Assembly: GCF_003298505.1 (NCBI RefSeq)
Contig: NZ_QNGB01000014.1
Span: 1 to 64,000, forward strand
From: Roseovarius sp. TE539
GTDB taxonomy: Bacteria > Pseudomonadota > Alphaproteobacteria > Rhodobacterales > Rhodobacteraceae
DNA length: 64,000 bases
Direction of reading: 5' to 3'
Shown: positions 43,591 through 52,107 of the stretch, piece by piece
Layout: the number at the start of each line of letters is the position of its first letter
How positions within the stretch are numbered: the first letter of the stretch is position 1
Notes under the pieces: generated by a model
Databases searched by the model: none
Seen by the model: only the letters and a program-made list of their open reading frames with translations
Told to the model about the DNA's origin: nothing
Translations under genes and position numbers: made by a program

Positions 43591-44535
43591 ATGCAGGTTG
43601 GTTTCGTAGGGCTGGGAAATGTTGGCGGCAAGCTGTCTGGCAGCCTGCTTCGCAACGATATTGGAATAAGCGTCCATGATCTGGACCCCGAACTCGTCAA
43701 GACGTTCGTGGCGCGTGGTGCGATACCCGGCACCAGTCCGGCACGAATGATGCGAGATTGCGACGTGGTCATAACGTGTCTGCCAAACCCCGCGGCAAGC
43801 GCGGCGGTGATGGACGAGATGCTGCCCGAGATCGGCCCAGGCAAGATATGGATGGAAATGTCGACCACCGATGAAACCGAGGTCCGGCGGCTTGGCGCGC
43901 TCGTATCGGAGCGTGGCGGCGCGGCTGTGGATTGTCCGGTTTCCGGCGGGTGCCACCGGGCTGATACGGGCAATATCAGCATTTTCGCCGGCTGTGACAG
44001 GGAGGTTTTCGACCGCATTCTCCCGCTTCTTACCGTCATGGGACGGCGGGTTCTGCATACCGGTGAACTCGGCAGTGCCAGCGTCCTGAAAGTGCTGACC
44101 AATTTCCTGGCGACAGCCAATCTGGTGGCCGTGGCCGAGGCGCTTTCGGTTGCGGACTCGGCCGGGATGGATCTCAATGTCGCTTACGAGGCGATACGGA
44201 TATCTTCGGGCAATTCCTTCGTGCACGAGACCGAGAGTCAGGTGATCCTGAACGGGAGCCGTGATATTTCCTTCACGATGGATCTTGTCGCCAAGGATAT
44301 CGGCCTGTTTCAGGGCGTCGCGGACCGTGCCGGCGTGCCGCTGGAGCTGAACCCGCTTCTCGTAGACCTTTTCCAGGATGGCATTGCCCGGTATGGTCCG
44401 CGGGAATGGTCGTCGAACATCATTCGCCGTCTGGAGGATGCGACCGGACGCAGTGTGACAGCACCGGGATTTCCCCCGATCCTGTCCGATGAGGAGCCCG
44501 AAGAGGCGGGTGCTGAGGTTTATCCGCGCCGTTGA
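43591..44535 (+). CDS. NAD(P)-dependent beta-hydroxyacid dehydrogenase
   Basis: This 314-residue protein belongs to the 3-hydroxyisobutyrate/6-phosphogluconate dehydrogenase-like family. It has the nucleotide-binding GFVGLGNVGGKLSG near the N terminus, the substrate signature DCPVSGGCHRADTGNISIF, and Lys in LKVLTNFLATANLVA at the catalytic position. Substrate may be 3-hydroxyisobutyrate, tartronate semialdehyde or similar. ATG at 43591 follows GAGGGAGAGG. Confidence 0.88.
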   Translation: MQVGFVGLGNVGGKLSGSLLRNDIGISVHDLDPELVKTFVARGAIPGTSPARMMRDCDVVITCLPNPAASAAVMDEMLPEIGPGKIWMEMSTTDETEVRRLGALVSERGGAAVDCPVSGGCHRADTGNISIFAGCDREVFDRILPLLTVMGRRVLHTGELGSASVLKVLTNFLATANLVAVAEALSVADSAGMDLNVAYEAIRISSGNSFVHETESQVILNGSRDISFTMDLVAKDIGLFQGVADRAGVPLELNPLLVDLFQDGIARYGPREWSSNIIRRLEDATGRSVTAPGFPPILSDEEPEEAGAEVYPRR

Positions 44536-44590
44536 CGGCACGGCGCCAGGGACGCGGATGGCGGACAGGGTGCCGACAGGGAGACAACGA

Positions 44591-45061
44591 ATGCAGGGTC
44601 AGGTGCTGATCACTATCGGCGCATCGGCGCCGAGGCGCGTTTTCGGCGTGGTCACGCTGGTGCTTCTGGGCGGTCTTCTGATCTGGCTGGCACTGGCACA
44701 TCCCCCCGCCGGCCCGGTCTGGCAGGCTTTCCTCGTCCTGACCGGGTTGCTGGCACTTTGGGGGGGCGAACGGATGCGGCGTGCGACGGCGGGCCGGCTG
44801 ATCCTGACCGATGAAGGGCTTCATGCCGGGGATGGCAGTGTCATCGCGCCGATCGGGCGGATCCGGTCGCTGGATCGGGGCATGTTCGCGTTCAAACCCT
44901 CGAACGGATTCATCCTGAGGCTCGATCAGGCCGTGCCCGCACGCTGGGAGCCGGGCATGTGGTGGTGTCTGGGCCGGCGAATTGGGGTGGGCGGCGTCAC
45001 CTCGCGGGCACAGACGAAGGCAATGGCCGATGCTCTTGGCGCCCTTTTGGCACAACGATGA
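44591..45061 (+). CDS. conserved membrane protein, unknown function
   Basis: This 156-residue protein has two membrane helices (about 17-36 and 45-60) followed by a beta-rich soluble part (LILTDEGLHAGDGSVIAPIG, FAFKPSNGFILRLDQ, WWCLGRRIGVGG) that resembles a PH-like membrane-associated fold. No named function. GGGAG lies 8 bases before the ATG. It follows the dehydrogenase gene by 55 bp, likely co-transcribed. Confidence 0.7.
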   Translation: MQGQVLITIGASAPRRVFGVVTLVLLGGLLIWLALAHPPAGPVWQAFLVLTGLLALWGGERMRRATAGRLILTDEGLHAGDGSVIAPIGRIRSLDRGMFAFKPSNGFILRLDQAVPARWEPGMWWCLGRRIGVGGVTSRAQTKAMADALGALLAQR

Positions 45062-45080
45062 GGTCTGCCGTGATGCGCCC

Positions 45081-45641
45081 TCAGCCGTCGTCGAAAAGGA
45101 TCTGCGGCGCAAAGCGGGGACTGGTGACCACCCTCGTGCCAACCGTGATATCGTCGATCCCGACATCGAAGATGGATGGATAGGACGAAACCGATTCGAT
45201 CACGATGACTTCTTCACCGTCATCCATGATGGGCAGTTCCGCGTGGTCGTTCTCGACGTCCGCGTCGCGCAGCGGCGTCATCGCGCCCGATCCGCGCACC
45301 TGTGACCATCCGATGAAGTACTCGTCGTCCTCGGCATCGTACTTGATCACGGATATGCGCAACTGGTTGACACCGTCATCGTTGGTGATCCTGTCGAACA
45401 GTTCCTTGGTGTTGTCGATATAGGTCGGCGTGACGGTGCCCATCTCGCGCGAGATCATGTCGGCGACGGTATAGCTTGCCTTGTCTCTGGCGCTGTTGTA
45501 GCGGTGGACCTCGAAGAACTCGTAGGTCGCGGCCAGCACCCAGATCAGCAATGGCAGCGTGACCACGGCTTCGATCATGATCGAGCCTTCGTCATCCTCG
45601 CGGAAGCCCCGCAGGCGGTTTATGAAGCGGTTCAGGATCAT
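45081..45641 (-). CDS. TadE-type pseudopilin-like protein
   Basis: This 186-residue protein has a short basic N-terminus, then EDDEGSIMIEAVVTLPLLIWVL, the TadE/F pseudopilin pattern (Gly-Ser before a hydrophobic helix with a Glu at position +5). The rest is a periplasmic domain. Such proteins are minor pilins of Tad (Flp) tight-adherence systems. It is the last of three adjacent genes, 1 bp after the preceding stop. Confidence 0.8.
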   Translation of the reverse strand: MILNRFINRLRGFREDDEGSIMIEAVVTLPLLIWVLAATYEFFEVHRYNSARDKASYTVADMISREMGTVTPTYIDNTKELFDRITNDDGVNQLRISVIKYDAEDDEYFIGWSQVRGSGAMTPLRDADVENDHAELPIMDDGEEVIVIESVSSYPSIFDVGIDDITVGTRVVTSPRFAPQILFDDG

Positions 45642-45642
45642 G

Positions 45643-46179
45643 TCAGAGCGGCTCCTGCACGAAGGCGGTCATAGACACGATCGCGGCTTGACCGCTGGAA
45701 TCGGTGTCGAGTGCCCGTCCCAGCCGCCACGTCGGAAAGAGCGGATCGTATTTCACGCAGGCCCGCAACAGCATCAGCTGGTTCTGCTGGCCCGGCGTGA
45801 ACTGGCGGACCGGCTTGGTGGGTTCCTCCTGATCGGTGCAATCCGTGCCATCGGGCAGCCCGCCGAGGCTGCGGATGTCGGTGGGCATCATTTCAAGCCG
45901 CAGGTTCTTGTTGCAATTGGCTATGATCAGGGTCTGGTCGCAGATCGTGGCCTTGATCTCGTCATGCTTGGGGGCGGTCCCCGTACCGAGGCGGATGTCA
46001 CGCACGGCGATGTCGAGCCCGCGTTCCAGCATCGTGTGACGCAGGGTGATGAGACTCAGTTCCAGCGACATCCCCAGCAGCGCCAGGTAGACCGGGAAGA
46101 TCAGCATGAACTCCATGGCGAAGCTGCCGTCCTCGTCGCCCCAGAGCCTTGAAAACATTTTACGGATGCGCGCGATCAT
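45643..46179 (-). CDS. TadE/TadF-type pseudopilin-like protein
   Basis: This 178-residue protein has the prepilin-like segment DEDGSFAMEFMLIFPVYLALLG at residues about 15-36 (Gly-Ser, then a hydrophobic helix with Glu at +5). The periplasmic part contains three or four Cys (ATICDQTL, IANCNKN, GTDCTDQ, LRACVKY), suggesting disulfides. It overlaps the TadG-like gene by 4 bp and is followed directly by the second TadE-like gene. Confidence 0.8.
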   Translation of the reverse strand: MIARIRKMFSRLWGDEDGSFAMEFMLIFPVYLALLGMSLELSLITLRHTMLERGLDIAVRDIRLGTGTAPKHDEIKATICDQTLIIANCNKNLRLEMMPTDIRSLGGLPDGTDCTDQEEPTKPVRQFTPGQQNQLMLLRACVKYDPLFPTWRLGRALDTDSSGQAAIVSMTAFVQEPL

Positions 46180-47954
46180 TGAGTCAGCCTCAGGTTGACG
46201 ACGTTCGCGGCGATGGAGCTGAAGGCGTCGGTGATGTTGATGCCGTCGGCGCGGTAGTAATGCGCGTGCGATGAGGCGCAGGTTTCCAGCACGGTTTCAG
46301 CGGTACCTCCGCGACTGATCTCGAAGCCGATGGTGAAGACGACCACGCCCTCGGTCTTGGTGGCGGCACATGTATCGAGCATCCGGCTGTTCTTTTCCCC
46401 GCCGTTCAGCCTTTCGGAACTCACGTAATCGTTCCAGGGGCCCCAGTTGCCGGTGGTTTCGCCGTAAAAGCGCGGCGACATCATGCCCCAGGCTTCTTCC
46501 CAATCGAGACGTTCCTTGTCGATGAAGCCGCTCTGGTCCTCGAGGTCGTCGAATTCCGATGCCGAGATCCAGTCGTCATCTTCGAGGTCATAGTAGCGTT
46601 CCGGGCTGGGATCGCGGAGGTAGTAGGACGAAACCACCGGCCCGTCCACGCGATAGACGCATTCGAGCCAGGACAGGTGGCAGTACTGCTCTACCCAGTC
46701 TTCGTGCCATTCCCGCGAGGGGTTGTAGATGTCGAACGCGTAGTCGAATTCCTGTTCCTGGTGGGTCACGCGGTAAAGATCGGAGTTCGGGCCGCGGTAT
46801 TGCGGGGAACTCTTGTCGAAGAAGTAAGATGTGGTGTTCTGGCCGTCGCCCATCATCACGATGACCTTGAGCGTTTCGGGCTCGTCGTAGTCGGCGGGCA
46901 CGTCGTCCAGAGAGCCGTCCATCTCGTTGGCGGAACGAAGATTATTGCTGACCGTGCGGAATGTCGGGTCCAGCATCGCCGCGCCCCAGTTCATGCCCTG
47001 GTGGCCGGAGGTGTTGCCGTCGGCGCGCAGCGCGTCGATCTTGCTGTGAAGGTCCGATTCGCTGATCGAGTAGGGCAGGATCTCCATGTAGTCGTCGGTG
47101 AAGCAGGAGCGCCAGCCGGATGTCAGATCCTGCCAATCGCCGTAAAGGGAGGTATACACCATCTGGTCCACCGGCACGCCGTTGCTGGTGGCCGAGGCGC
47201 CCGATGTGAGCGTGGCGTGCCCGAAATCGTTCGTTTTGAAACGCAGGCAGGTTGAATAGGTGTGCGTCTGGTCCACGGCTAGGGCGTTGAACATCGTTTC
47301 GGTCGGGGTGACGGACCAGCTGAAGGGCACCACCGAAACCACCGTGTCGCCGATTTCCGAGGCCCCGAGGATTGTGGATACGAAATCCTTGGCCGCGGTC
47401 TTGAGGTTGCCGAGCTTGTTGTTGCTGCCCATCGAGCCGGAGACGTCGAGCACCAGCGCCACCTCGAGCTTGGGCACCCGCATTTCCGCGGTGGAGGCTG
47501 CCGCGGCGCCGAGCGTCTTGACGCCCGAAAGTTTCATCAGGTAGGTACTCAGCTGCATGCTGGCGTTGGCCGAAACCTTGGTCGAATTGAGGGTGGTGAT
47601 GATGTCATCCTCGCCCTCGCCGTCATCGTCGATCTCGTGCAGGTACTGGGCCATGTTGGCCTTGAGAAAATAATCCTCGACGATTGCCTTGGCGTCCGAG
47701 CCGAAGGGTGCGCCGGCCCCGGCCAGAACCGCGCTGTCCAGCGTGTTCTGAAGCTTGGCGCGGCTCATCTCGTGGCGCATCGTGTCTATGGCCAGACCGC
47801 CTGCGGCAAGCATCAGCAGGAGCAGAAAGAGTGTAAGGGCGATCACCGCCCCGTCCTCGCCACGCAGGAACGCGGCAGAGTGCTTTCGCAATATGCGGAA
47901 CGCTCCGCCCGCTGCCGGGAAATGTCCGGTGGTATGGCGTTTTTCAATGCTCAC
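46176..47954 (-). CDS. TadG-like protein with von Willebrand factor A domain
   Basis: This 592-residue protein has an N-terminal prepilin-like helix (GEDGAVIALTLFLLLLMLAAGG, residues 32-53, TadG/TadE type). A large extracytoplasmic VWA domain follows, with the metal-ion-dependent adhesion motif DVSGSM (170-175) and later TFGIGF-type TIGFEISRGG. TadG proteins belong to the Tad/Flp pilus and are thought to mediate surface attachment. First gene of the three-gene unit. Confidence 0.88.
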   Translation of the reverse strand: MSIEKRHTTGHFPAAGGAFRILRKHSAAFLRGEDGAVIALTLFLLLLMLAAGGLAIDTMRHEMSRAKLQNTLDSAVLAGAGAPFGSDAKAIVEDYFLKANMAQYLHEIDDDGEGEDDIITTLNSTKVSANASMQLSTYLMKLSGVKTLGAAAASTAEMRVPKLEVALVLDVSGSMGSNNKLGNLKTAAKDFVSTILGASEIGDTVVSVVPFSWSVTPTETMFNALAVDQTHTYSTCLRFKTNDFGHATLTSGASATSNGVPVDQMVYTSLYGDWQDLTSGWRSCFTDDYMEILPYSISESDLHSKIDALRADGNTSGHQGMNWGAAMLDPTFRTVSNNLRSANEMDGSLDDVPADYDEPETLKVIVMMGDGQNTTSYFFDKSSPQYRGPNSDLYRVTHQEQEFDYAFDIYNPSREWHEDWVEQYCHLSWLECVYRVDGPVVSSYYLRDPSPERYYDLEDDDWISASEFDDLEDQSGFIDKERLDWEEAWGMMSPRFYGETTGNWGPWNDYVSSERLNGGEKNSRMLDTCAATKTEGVVVFTIGFEISRGGTAETVLETCASSHAHYYRADGINITDAFSSIAANVVNLRLTQ

Positions 47955-48300
47955 GTCTGTAACCTCTCTGGCCTCTGATGCCCCCGAACGTGTGAGTCGG
48001 ATGCAAGATCAGGCCGGACTTGCAGAACGTAGATTAACGTTTGCTATGGCGAAATTAGGGCAGGATTTGGGGAAATTGCGGCGATTCACGTTGTCCCGGC
48101 AATGATCCGGAGCCGTGCGCCGGATTGTTTCCCCCTGGTGTCAGATGCCGCGTTCGGGATGATGAATTTCAATGCGATACGGCAGTATTACGGCAATGGG
48201 TGGACAAAATTGTCGCATCATTTAACGATGCTCACACAAGTCCGGCGAAAATGAAACGAACCGCCGGGCGGCGCTGTGCGCCGGTCAAGGGAGGAATACG
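47955..48300. other. 346-bp divergent intergenic region
   Basis: No gene or RNA recognised. It carries the promoters for the Tad unit (minus) and glutamate dehydrogenase (plus). The latter has AGGGAGG six bases before its ATG. A fairly AT-rich stretch at about 48165-48240 may hold the gdh promoter. I find no full CtrA site. Confidence 0.5.
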
Positions 48301-49731
48301 ATGAACGCAGTGAAAGAGCCGAGTTTCCGCGAAAGTGTGGACCTGATGTTCAACCGCGCTGTCGCGCTGATGGACTTGCCGCCGGGGCTGGAGGAAAAGA
48401 TCCGCGTCTGCAATGCCACCTATACGGTGCGTTTCGGAGTACGGCTGCGCGGGCAGATTCATACCTTCGTCGGCTATCGCAGTGTCCACTCGGAACATAT
48501 GGAGCCGGTGAAGGGCGGCATCCGATATTCACTGGCGGTCAATCAGGATGAAGTCGAGGCGCTGGCGGCGCTGATGACCTACAAGTGTGCTCTTGTCGAA
48601 GCGCCTTTCGGTGGCTCCAAGGGCGGGTTGTGCGTGGACCCCCGCGAGTGGGACGAGCACGAGATGGAACAGATCACCCGCCGGTTCGCTTATGAGCTGG
48701 CCAAGCGCGATCTCATCCATCCCAGCCAGAACGTGCCGGCGCCCGACATGGGCACAGGCGAACGCGAGATGGCGTGGATTGCCGACCAGTACCGGCGCAT
48801 GAACACCACGGACATCAACGCCCGCGCCTGTGTGACGGGCAAGCCCGTCAATGCCGGCGGAATCGCCGGCCGGACCGAGGCCACGGGGCGCGGCGTGCAA
48901 TACGCCCTGCAGGAATTTTTCCGCCACAAGGAGGACGTGAAGGCGGCGGGAATGAAGGGCACGCTGGACGGAAAGCGCGTGATCGTGCAGGGGCTGGGCA
49001 ACGTGGGTTATCACGCGGCCAAGTTCCTTGCGGATCAGGACGGCTGCAAGATTACCGCTGTCATCGAACGCGACGGCGGGCTGATGTCCGAGGACGGCCT
49101 GGATGTGGATGATGTGCGCGCATGGATCGCCAAGCATGGCGGCGTGGACGGCTACCCTTCCGGACGATACGTGCGCGACGGTTCGAAATACCTCGAGAAC
49201 GAATGCGACATCCTGATCCCCGCGGCCCTTGAGGGGGTTATCAACATATCGAATGCCGAGCGGATCAAGGCACCGCTGATCATCGAGGCGGCCAACGGCC
49301 CGGTCACGGCAGGTGCCAACGAAATCCTGCGCGAGAAAGGCTGTGTGATCATACCGGACATGTATGCCAACGCCGGCGGTGTGACGGTATCCTACTTCGA
49401 ATGGGTCAAGAACCTCAGCCATATCCGCTTCGGTCGCATGGGCCGGCGTCAGGAAGAGGCGCGCCACGAACTTATCGTCGGTGAACTGGAGAAACTCGAC
49501 GAACATCTTGGCGATGCATGGGGCATGTCGCCCGATTTCAAGCAGAAATACCTGCGCGGGGCGGGTGAACTGGAACTGGTTCGTTCGGGGCTGGATGACA
49601 CGATGCGAAACGCATACCAGCAGATCCGCGAGGTCTGGCACGAGCGCGAGGATGTGCAAGACCTGCGGACCGCGGCCTATCTGGTCTCGATCGACAAGGT
49701 CGCGGCAAGCTATCGGGCGCTCGGACTCTGA
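48301..49731 (+). CDS. Glu/Leu/Phe/Val-family dehydrogenase, probably NAD-glutamate dehydrogenase
   Basis: The enzyme interconverts glutamate and 2-oxoglutarate plus ammonia. The 476-residue protein has the catalytic segment MTYKCALVEAPFGGSKGGLC (catalytic Lys follows), PAPDMGTGEREMAWI, GRTEATGRG and the nucleotide-binding GLGNVGYHAAKFL. The combination fits GdhA/GDH; leucine or valine specificity is less likely given the length. It is a stand-alone gene. Confidence 0.92.
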   Translation: MNAVKEPSFRESVDLMFNRAVALMDLPPGLEEKIRVCNATYTVRFGVRLRGQIHTFVGYRSVHSEHMEPVKGGIRYSLAVNQDEVEALAALMTYKCALVEAPFGGSKGGLCVDPREWDEHEMEQITRRFAYELAKRDLIHPSQNVPAPDMGTGEREMAWIADQYRRMNTTDINARACVTGKPVNAGGIAGRTEATGRGVQYALQEFFRHKEDVKAAGMKGTLDGKRVIVQGLGNVGYHAAKFLADQDGCKITAVIERDGGLMSEDGLDVDDVRAWIAKHGGVDGYPSGRYVRDGSKYLENECDILIPAALEGVINISNAERIKAPLIIEAANGPVTAGANEILREKGCVIIPDMYANAGGVTVSYFEWVKNLSHIRFGRMGRRQEEARHELIVGELEKLDEHLGDAWGMSPDFKQKYLRGAGELELVRSGLDDTMRNAYQQIREVWHEREDVQDLRTAAYLVSIDKVAASYRALGL

Positions 49732-49744
49732 ATTCTTGGCGGGC

Positions 49745-50335
49745 GTGGTCGGCCTGACCTGCTCATGCGGGGCCGTGTCGGCCCGACTGCATGTGCCGGG
49801 AAAAAGTGCCGGCGCGCGCGCCGTCTGCTACTGTTCCGATTGCCAGAGCGCGGCGGGCTTTCTCGGGGTGGCGGAAGATGTGCTCGATCCGGCTGGCGGC
49901 ACTGACATCTACCAGACCACGCCGGACCGCTTGGAGATCCTGGCCGGGGCGCGGCACCTGGCCATCCTGAGACTGTCGCCGAAAGGACTCATGCGATGGC
50001 ACGCGGGCTGTTGCGGGACGCCGCTTTTCAACACACTGCCACGCTTGTCACTGCCTTTTCTGGGGGTCGTGCTGCGGCCCGGTGGCACGGACGGGCAGGC
50101 GGATGAACTTGAGTCACGCCTCGGGCCGGTGCGGGCGCGTGTCTTTACCGCGTCGGCCCGGGGGCCCGATGCGCCGGCCCGCGACGAGGGCTTTGCCCGG
50201 ACCGGGGCCGGAATCATGTCACGGATGATCATGGCATGGCTTTCGCGACGGGCCGCGCGCAACCCGCTTTCCGGGCTCGATGCACCGGTTCGGGTTCTCA
50301 CGCGGGAGGAGCGGCGCAAGGCGCGGCCGGGTTAG
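49745..50335 (+). CDS. Cys-rich DUF6151/GFA-like protein
   Basis: This protein of about 196 residues has zinc-type cysteine motifs: CSCG near the N terminus, CYCSDCQSAAGFL in the middle and CCGTPLFNT, reminiscent of glutathione-dependent formaldehyde-activating (GFA) enzymes and DUF6151. Its C-terminal half is variable. The start is uncertain: GTG at 49745 and TTG at 49736 both lack a clear ribosome-binding site. It follows glutamate dehydrogenase by 13 bp. Confidence 0.68.
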   Translation: MVGLTCSCGAVSARLHVPGKSAGARAVCYCSDCQSAAGFLGVAEDVLDPAGGTDIYQTTPDRLEILAGARHLAILRLSPKGLMRWHAGCCGTPLFNTLPRLSLPFLGVVLRPGGTDGQADELESRLGPVRARVFTASARGPDAPARDEGFARTGAGIMSRMIMAWLSRRAARNPLSGLDAPVRVLTREERRKARPG

Positions 50336-50481
50336 CACCGGTTCACAGGCTTTTCCGGATCTCTTGCTGTCGAAAAATCCGGTGGAGGGCCAATGCCCCA
50401 TTGCTATCACCGATGCGAGTTGGTTCACTCCGCGCGGCGCCGCCGCGGGGGCGGGCCGCTGGCCAGCAGGGAGATCATTGA

Positions 50482-51735
50482 ATGCGCTTTTCGGGACTGC
50501 GCGTTATCAAGGAAGGCCTGACGGGCAACCGGGGATGGACTCCGCACTGGCGTGACGCCACGCCGAAGGATGCCTATGACGTGGTGATCATCGGTGGCGG
50601 TGGTCATGGTCTTGCCACGGCCTACTACCTTGCCCGCAACCATGGTATCACCAATGTCGCGGTACTCGAGAAAGGTTATCTGGGCGGAGGAAACGTGGGG
50701 CGCAACACCACGATCGTCCGTGCCAATTATTTCCTGCCGGGCAATTCGGAGTTCTATTCGCACTCCCTGAAGCTGTGGGAGGGGCTGGAGCAGGATCTGA
50801 ACTACAATGTCATGCATTCGCAGCGCGGACAGATCGCGCTTTTTCACAACGACGCGCAGCGCGATGCGGCGATCCGGCGCGGCAACGCGATCCGCAATCA
50901 GGGCGACGATGCGGACCTTCTGACCCCGGACGATCTCAGGCGCGTCCTGCCCTATCTCGACTACGAGCAGACGCGCTTTCCCATTTATGGCGGGCTGCTG
51001 CAGCGCCGGGCCGGCACCGCGCGCCATGACGCGGTGGCATGGGGGTTCGCCCGCGGCGCGTCGGATCGCGGCGTGGACCTGATCCAGAATTGCGAAGTGA
51101 CGGGCATCGACATCGACGCCGGAAAGGTCAGGGGCGTGCAGACGACCCGCGGCGCGATCCGGGCCGGCAAGGTGGCGATTGTCGTCGCCGGACGCTCCAG
51201 CCAGGTGGCGGCCATGGCCGGCATGCGCCTTCCGATCGAATCCCATGTCCTGCAGGCCTTCGTGACCGAGGGGCTGAAACCCTGCATCGACCACGTGGTC
51301 AGCTTCGGGATGGGACATTTCTACATCAGCCAGTCCGACAAGGGCGGGCTGGTCTTCGGGGGGGATCTGGATTTTCATGCTTCATATGCCGCCCGAGGCA
51401 ATCTGCCGATGGCCGAGCACGTCATGGAGGCGGGCATGACCCTGATGCCGATGATCGGCAAGGCCAAGCTTCTTCGCAGCTGGGGCGGAATCATGGACAT
51501 GACCCCTGATGGCAGCCCGATCATCGACCGCACCGACGTTGACGGGCTCTATTTCAACGGCGGATGGTGCTACGGCGGGTTCAAGGCGGTGCCGGGGTCG
51601 GGCTATTCCATGGCGCATCTGGTGGCGACAGGCCGGCATCACGAACCGGCGGCCCGGTTCAGGCTGGACCGTTTCCTCACCGGGCGCGGCCTCATGGACG
51701 AGGAAGGCACCGGTGCCCAGCACAACCTGCATTGA
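50482..51735 (+). CDS. soxB: sarcosine oxidase beta subunit
   Basis: Heterotetrameric sarcosine oxidase oxidises sarcosine to glycine, producing formaldehyde (passed to tetrahydrofolate) and H2O2. The beta subunit is the FAD enzyme. 417 residues; dinucleotide-binding GGGGHG at 38-43 within VVIIGGGGHGLATAYYLA, then NVGRNTTIVRANYFLPG (FMN/FAD vicinity) and GGDLDFHASY near the C terminus. AGGGAG lies before the ATG. First of four operon genes in order B-D-A-G. Confidence 0.95.
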   Translation: MRFSGLRVIKEGLTGNRGWTPHWRDATPKDAYDVVIIGGGGHGLATAYYLARNHGITNVAVLEKGYLGGGNVGRNTTIVRANYFLPGNSEFYSHSLKLWEGLEQDLNYNVMHSQRGQIALFHNDAQRDAAIRRGNAIRNQGDDADLLTPDDLRRVLPYLDYEQTRFPIYGGLLQRRAGTARHDAVAWGFARGASDRGVDLIQNCEVTGIDIDAGKVRGVQTTRGAIRAGKVAIVVAGRSSQVAAMAGMRLPIESHVLQAFVTEGLKPCIDHVVSFGMGHFYISQSDKGGLVFGGDLDFHASYAARGNLPMAEHVMEAGMTLMPMIGKAKLLRSWGGIMDMTPDGSPIIDRTDVDGLYFNGGWCYGGFKAVPGSGYSMAHLVATGRHHEPAARFRLDRFLTGRGLMDEEGTGAQHNLH

Positions 51736-51761
51736 GGCGCCCTAGGCGGAGGACGGGATGA

Positions 51762-51783
51762 TGAGTATTTCCGGAAAGATGAA
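51762..51783 (+). repeat. dispersed 22-bp intergenic repeat, copy 3
   Basis: TGAGTATTTC, a variable C, then GGAAAGATGAA. It lies in the 75-bp gap between soxB and soxD, 27 bp before the soxD ATG and in the same orientation. It matches copies at 2711-2732 (minus) and 27969-27990 except for one or two bases. Confidence 0.7.
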
Positions 51784-51810
51784 GCCCGCGACGGGGCGAG
51801 GAGGGCGGCA

Positions 51811-52107
51811 ATGAGGATCACCTGTCCCGTATGCGGAGAGCGCGATCGGCGCGAGTTCCATTACAAGGGCGATGCAGTGGCCCTGAACCGGCCGGACCCG
51901 GATGCGGGCGATGCTGCCTGGGATGATTATATCCACACGCGCGACAATCCCGCGGGGGAGACGCGCGATCTGTGGTATCACGAAACCGGCTGTGCGGCCT
52001 GGATCGTGGTCACCCGCAACACCGTGAGCCACGAGGTGCTCGATACCCGGCTGGCCAGTGACGTTGTCCGCGGTGCCGGGAAACGTGGCGGGGGGGTGCG
52101 GAAATGA
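51811..52107 (+). CDS. soxD: sarcosine oxidase delta subunit
   Basis: This 98-residue subunit binds a zinc ion. Visible ligands are the Cys pair in RITCPVCGERDRREF and a later His. Segments DPDAGDAAWDDYIHTRDNPAG and DLWYHETGCAAWIVVTRNTVS are typical of the family. GAGGAGGGCGG precedes the ATG. It overlaps soxA by 4 bp. Confidence 0.93.
   Translation: MRITCPVCGERDRREFHYKGDAVALNRPDPDAGDAAWDDYIHTRDNPAGETRDLWYHETGCAAWIVVTRNTVSHEVLDTRLASDVVRGAGKRGGGVRK

Noticed and set aside
43249-44541. 430-codon minus-strand frame over the dehydrogenase gene
   Set aside because: It is antisense to the dehydrogenase and its conserved-looking part is only the translated 47-bp repeat.
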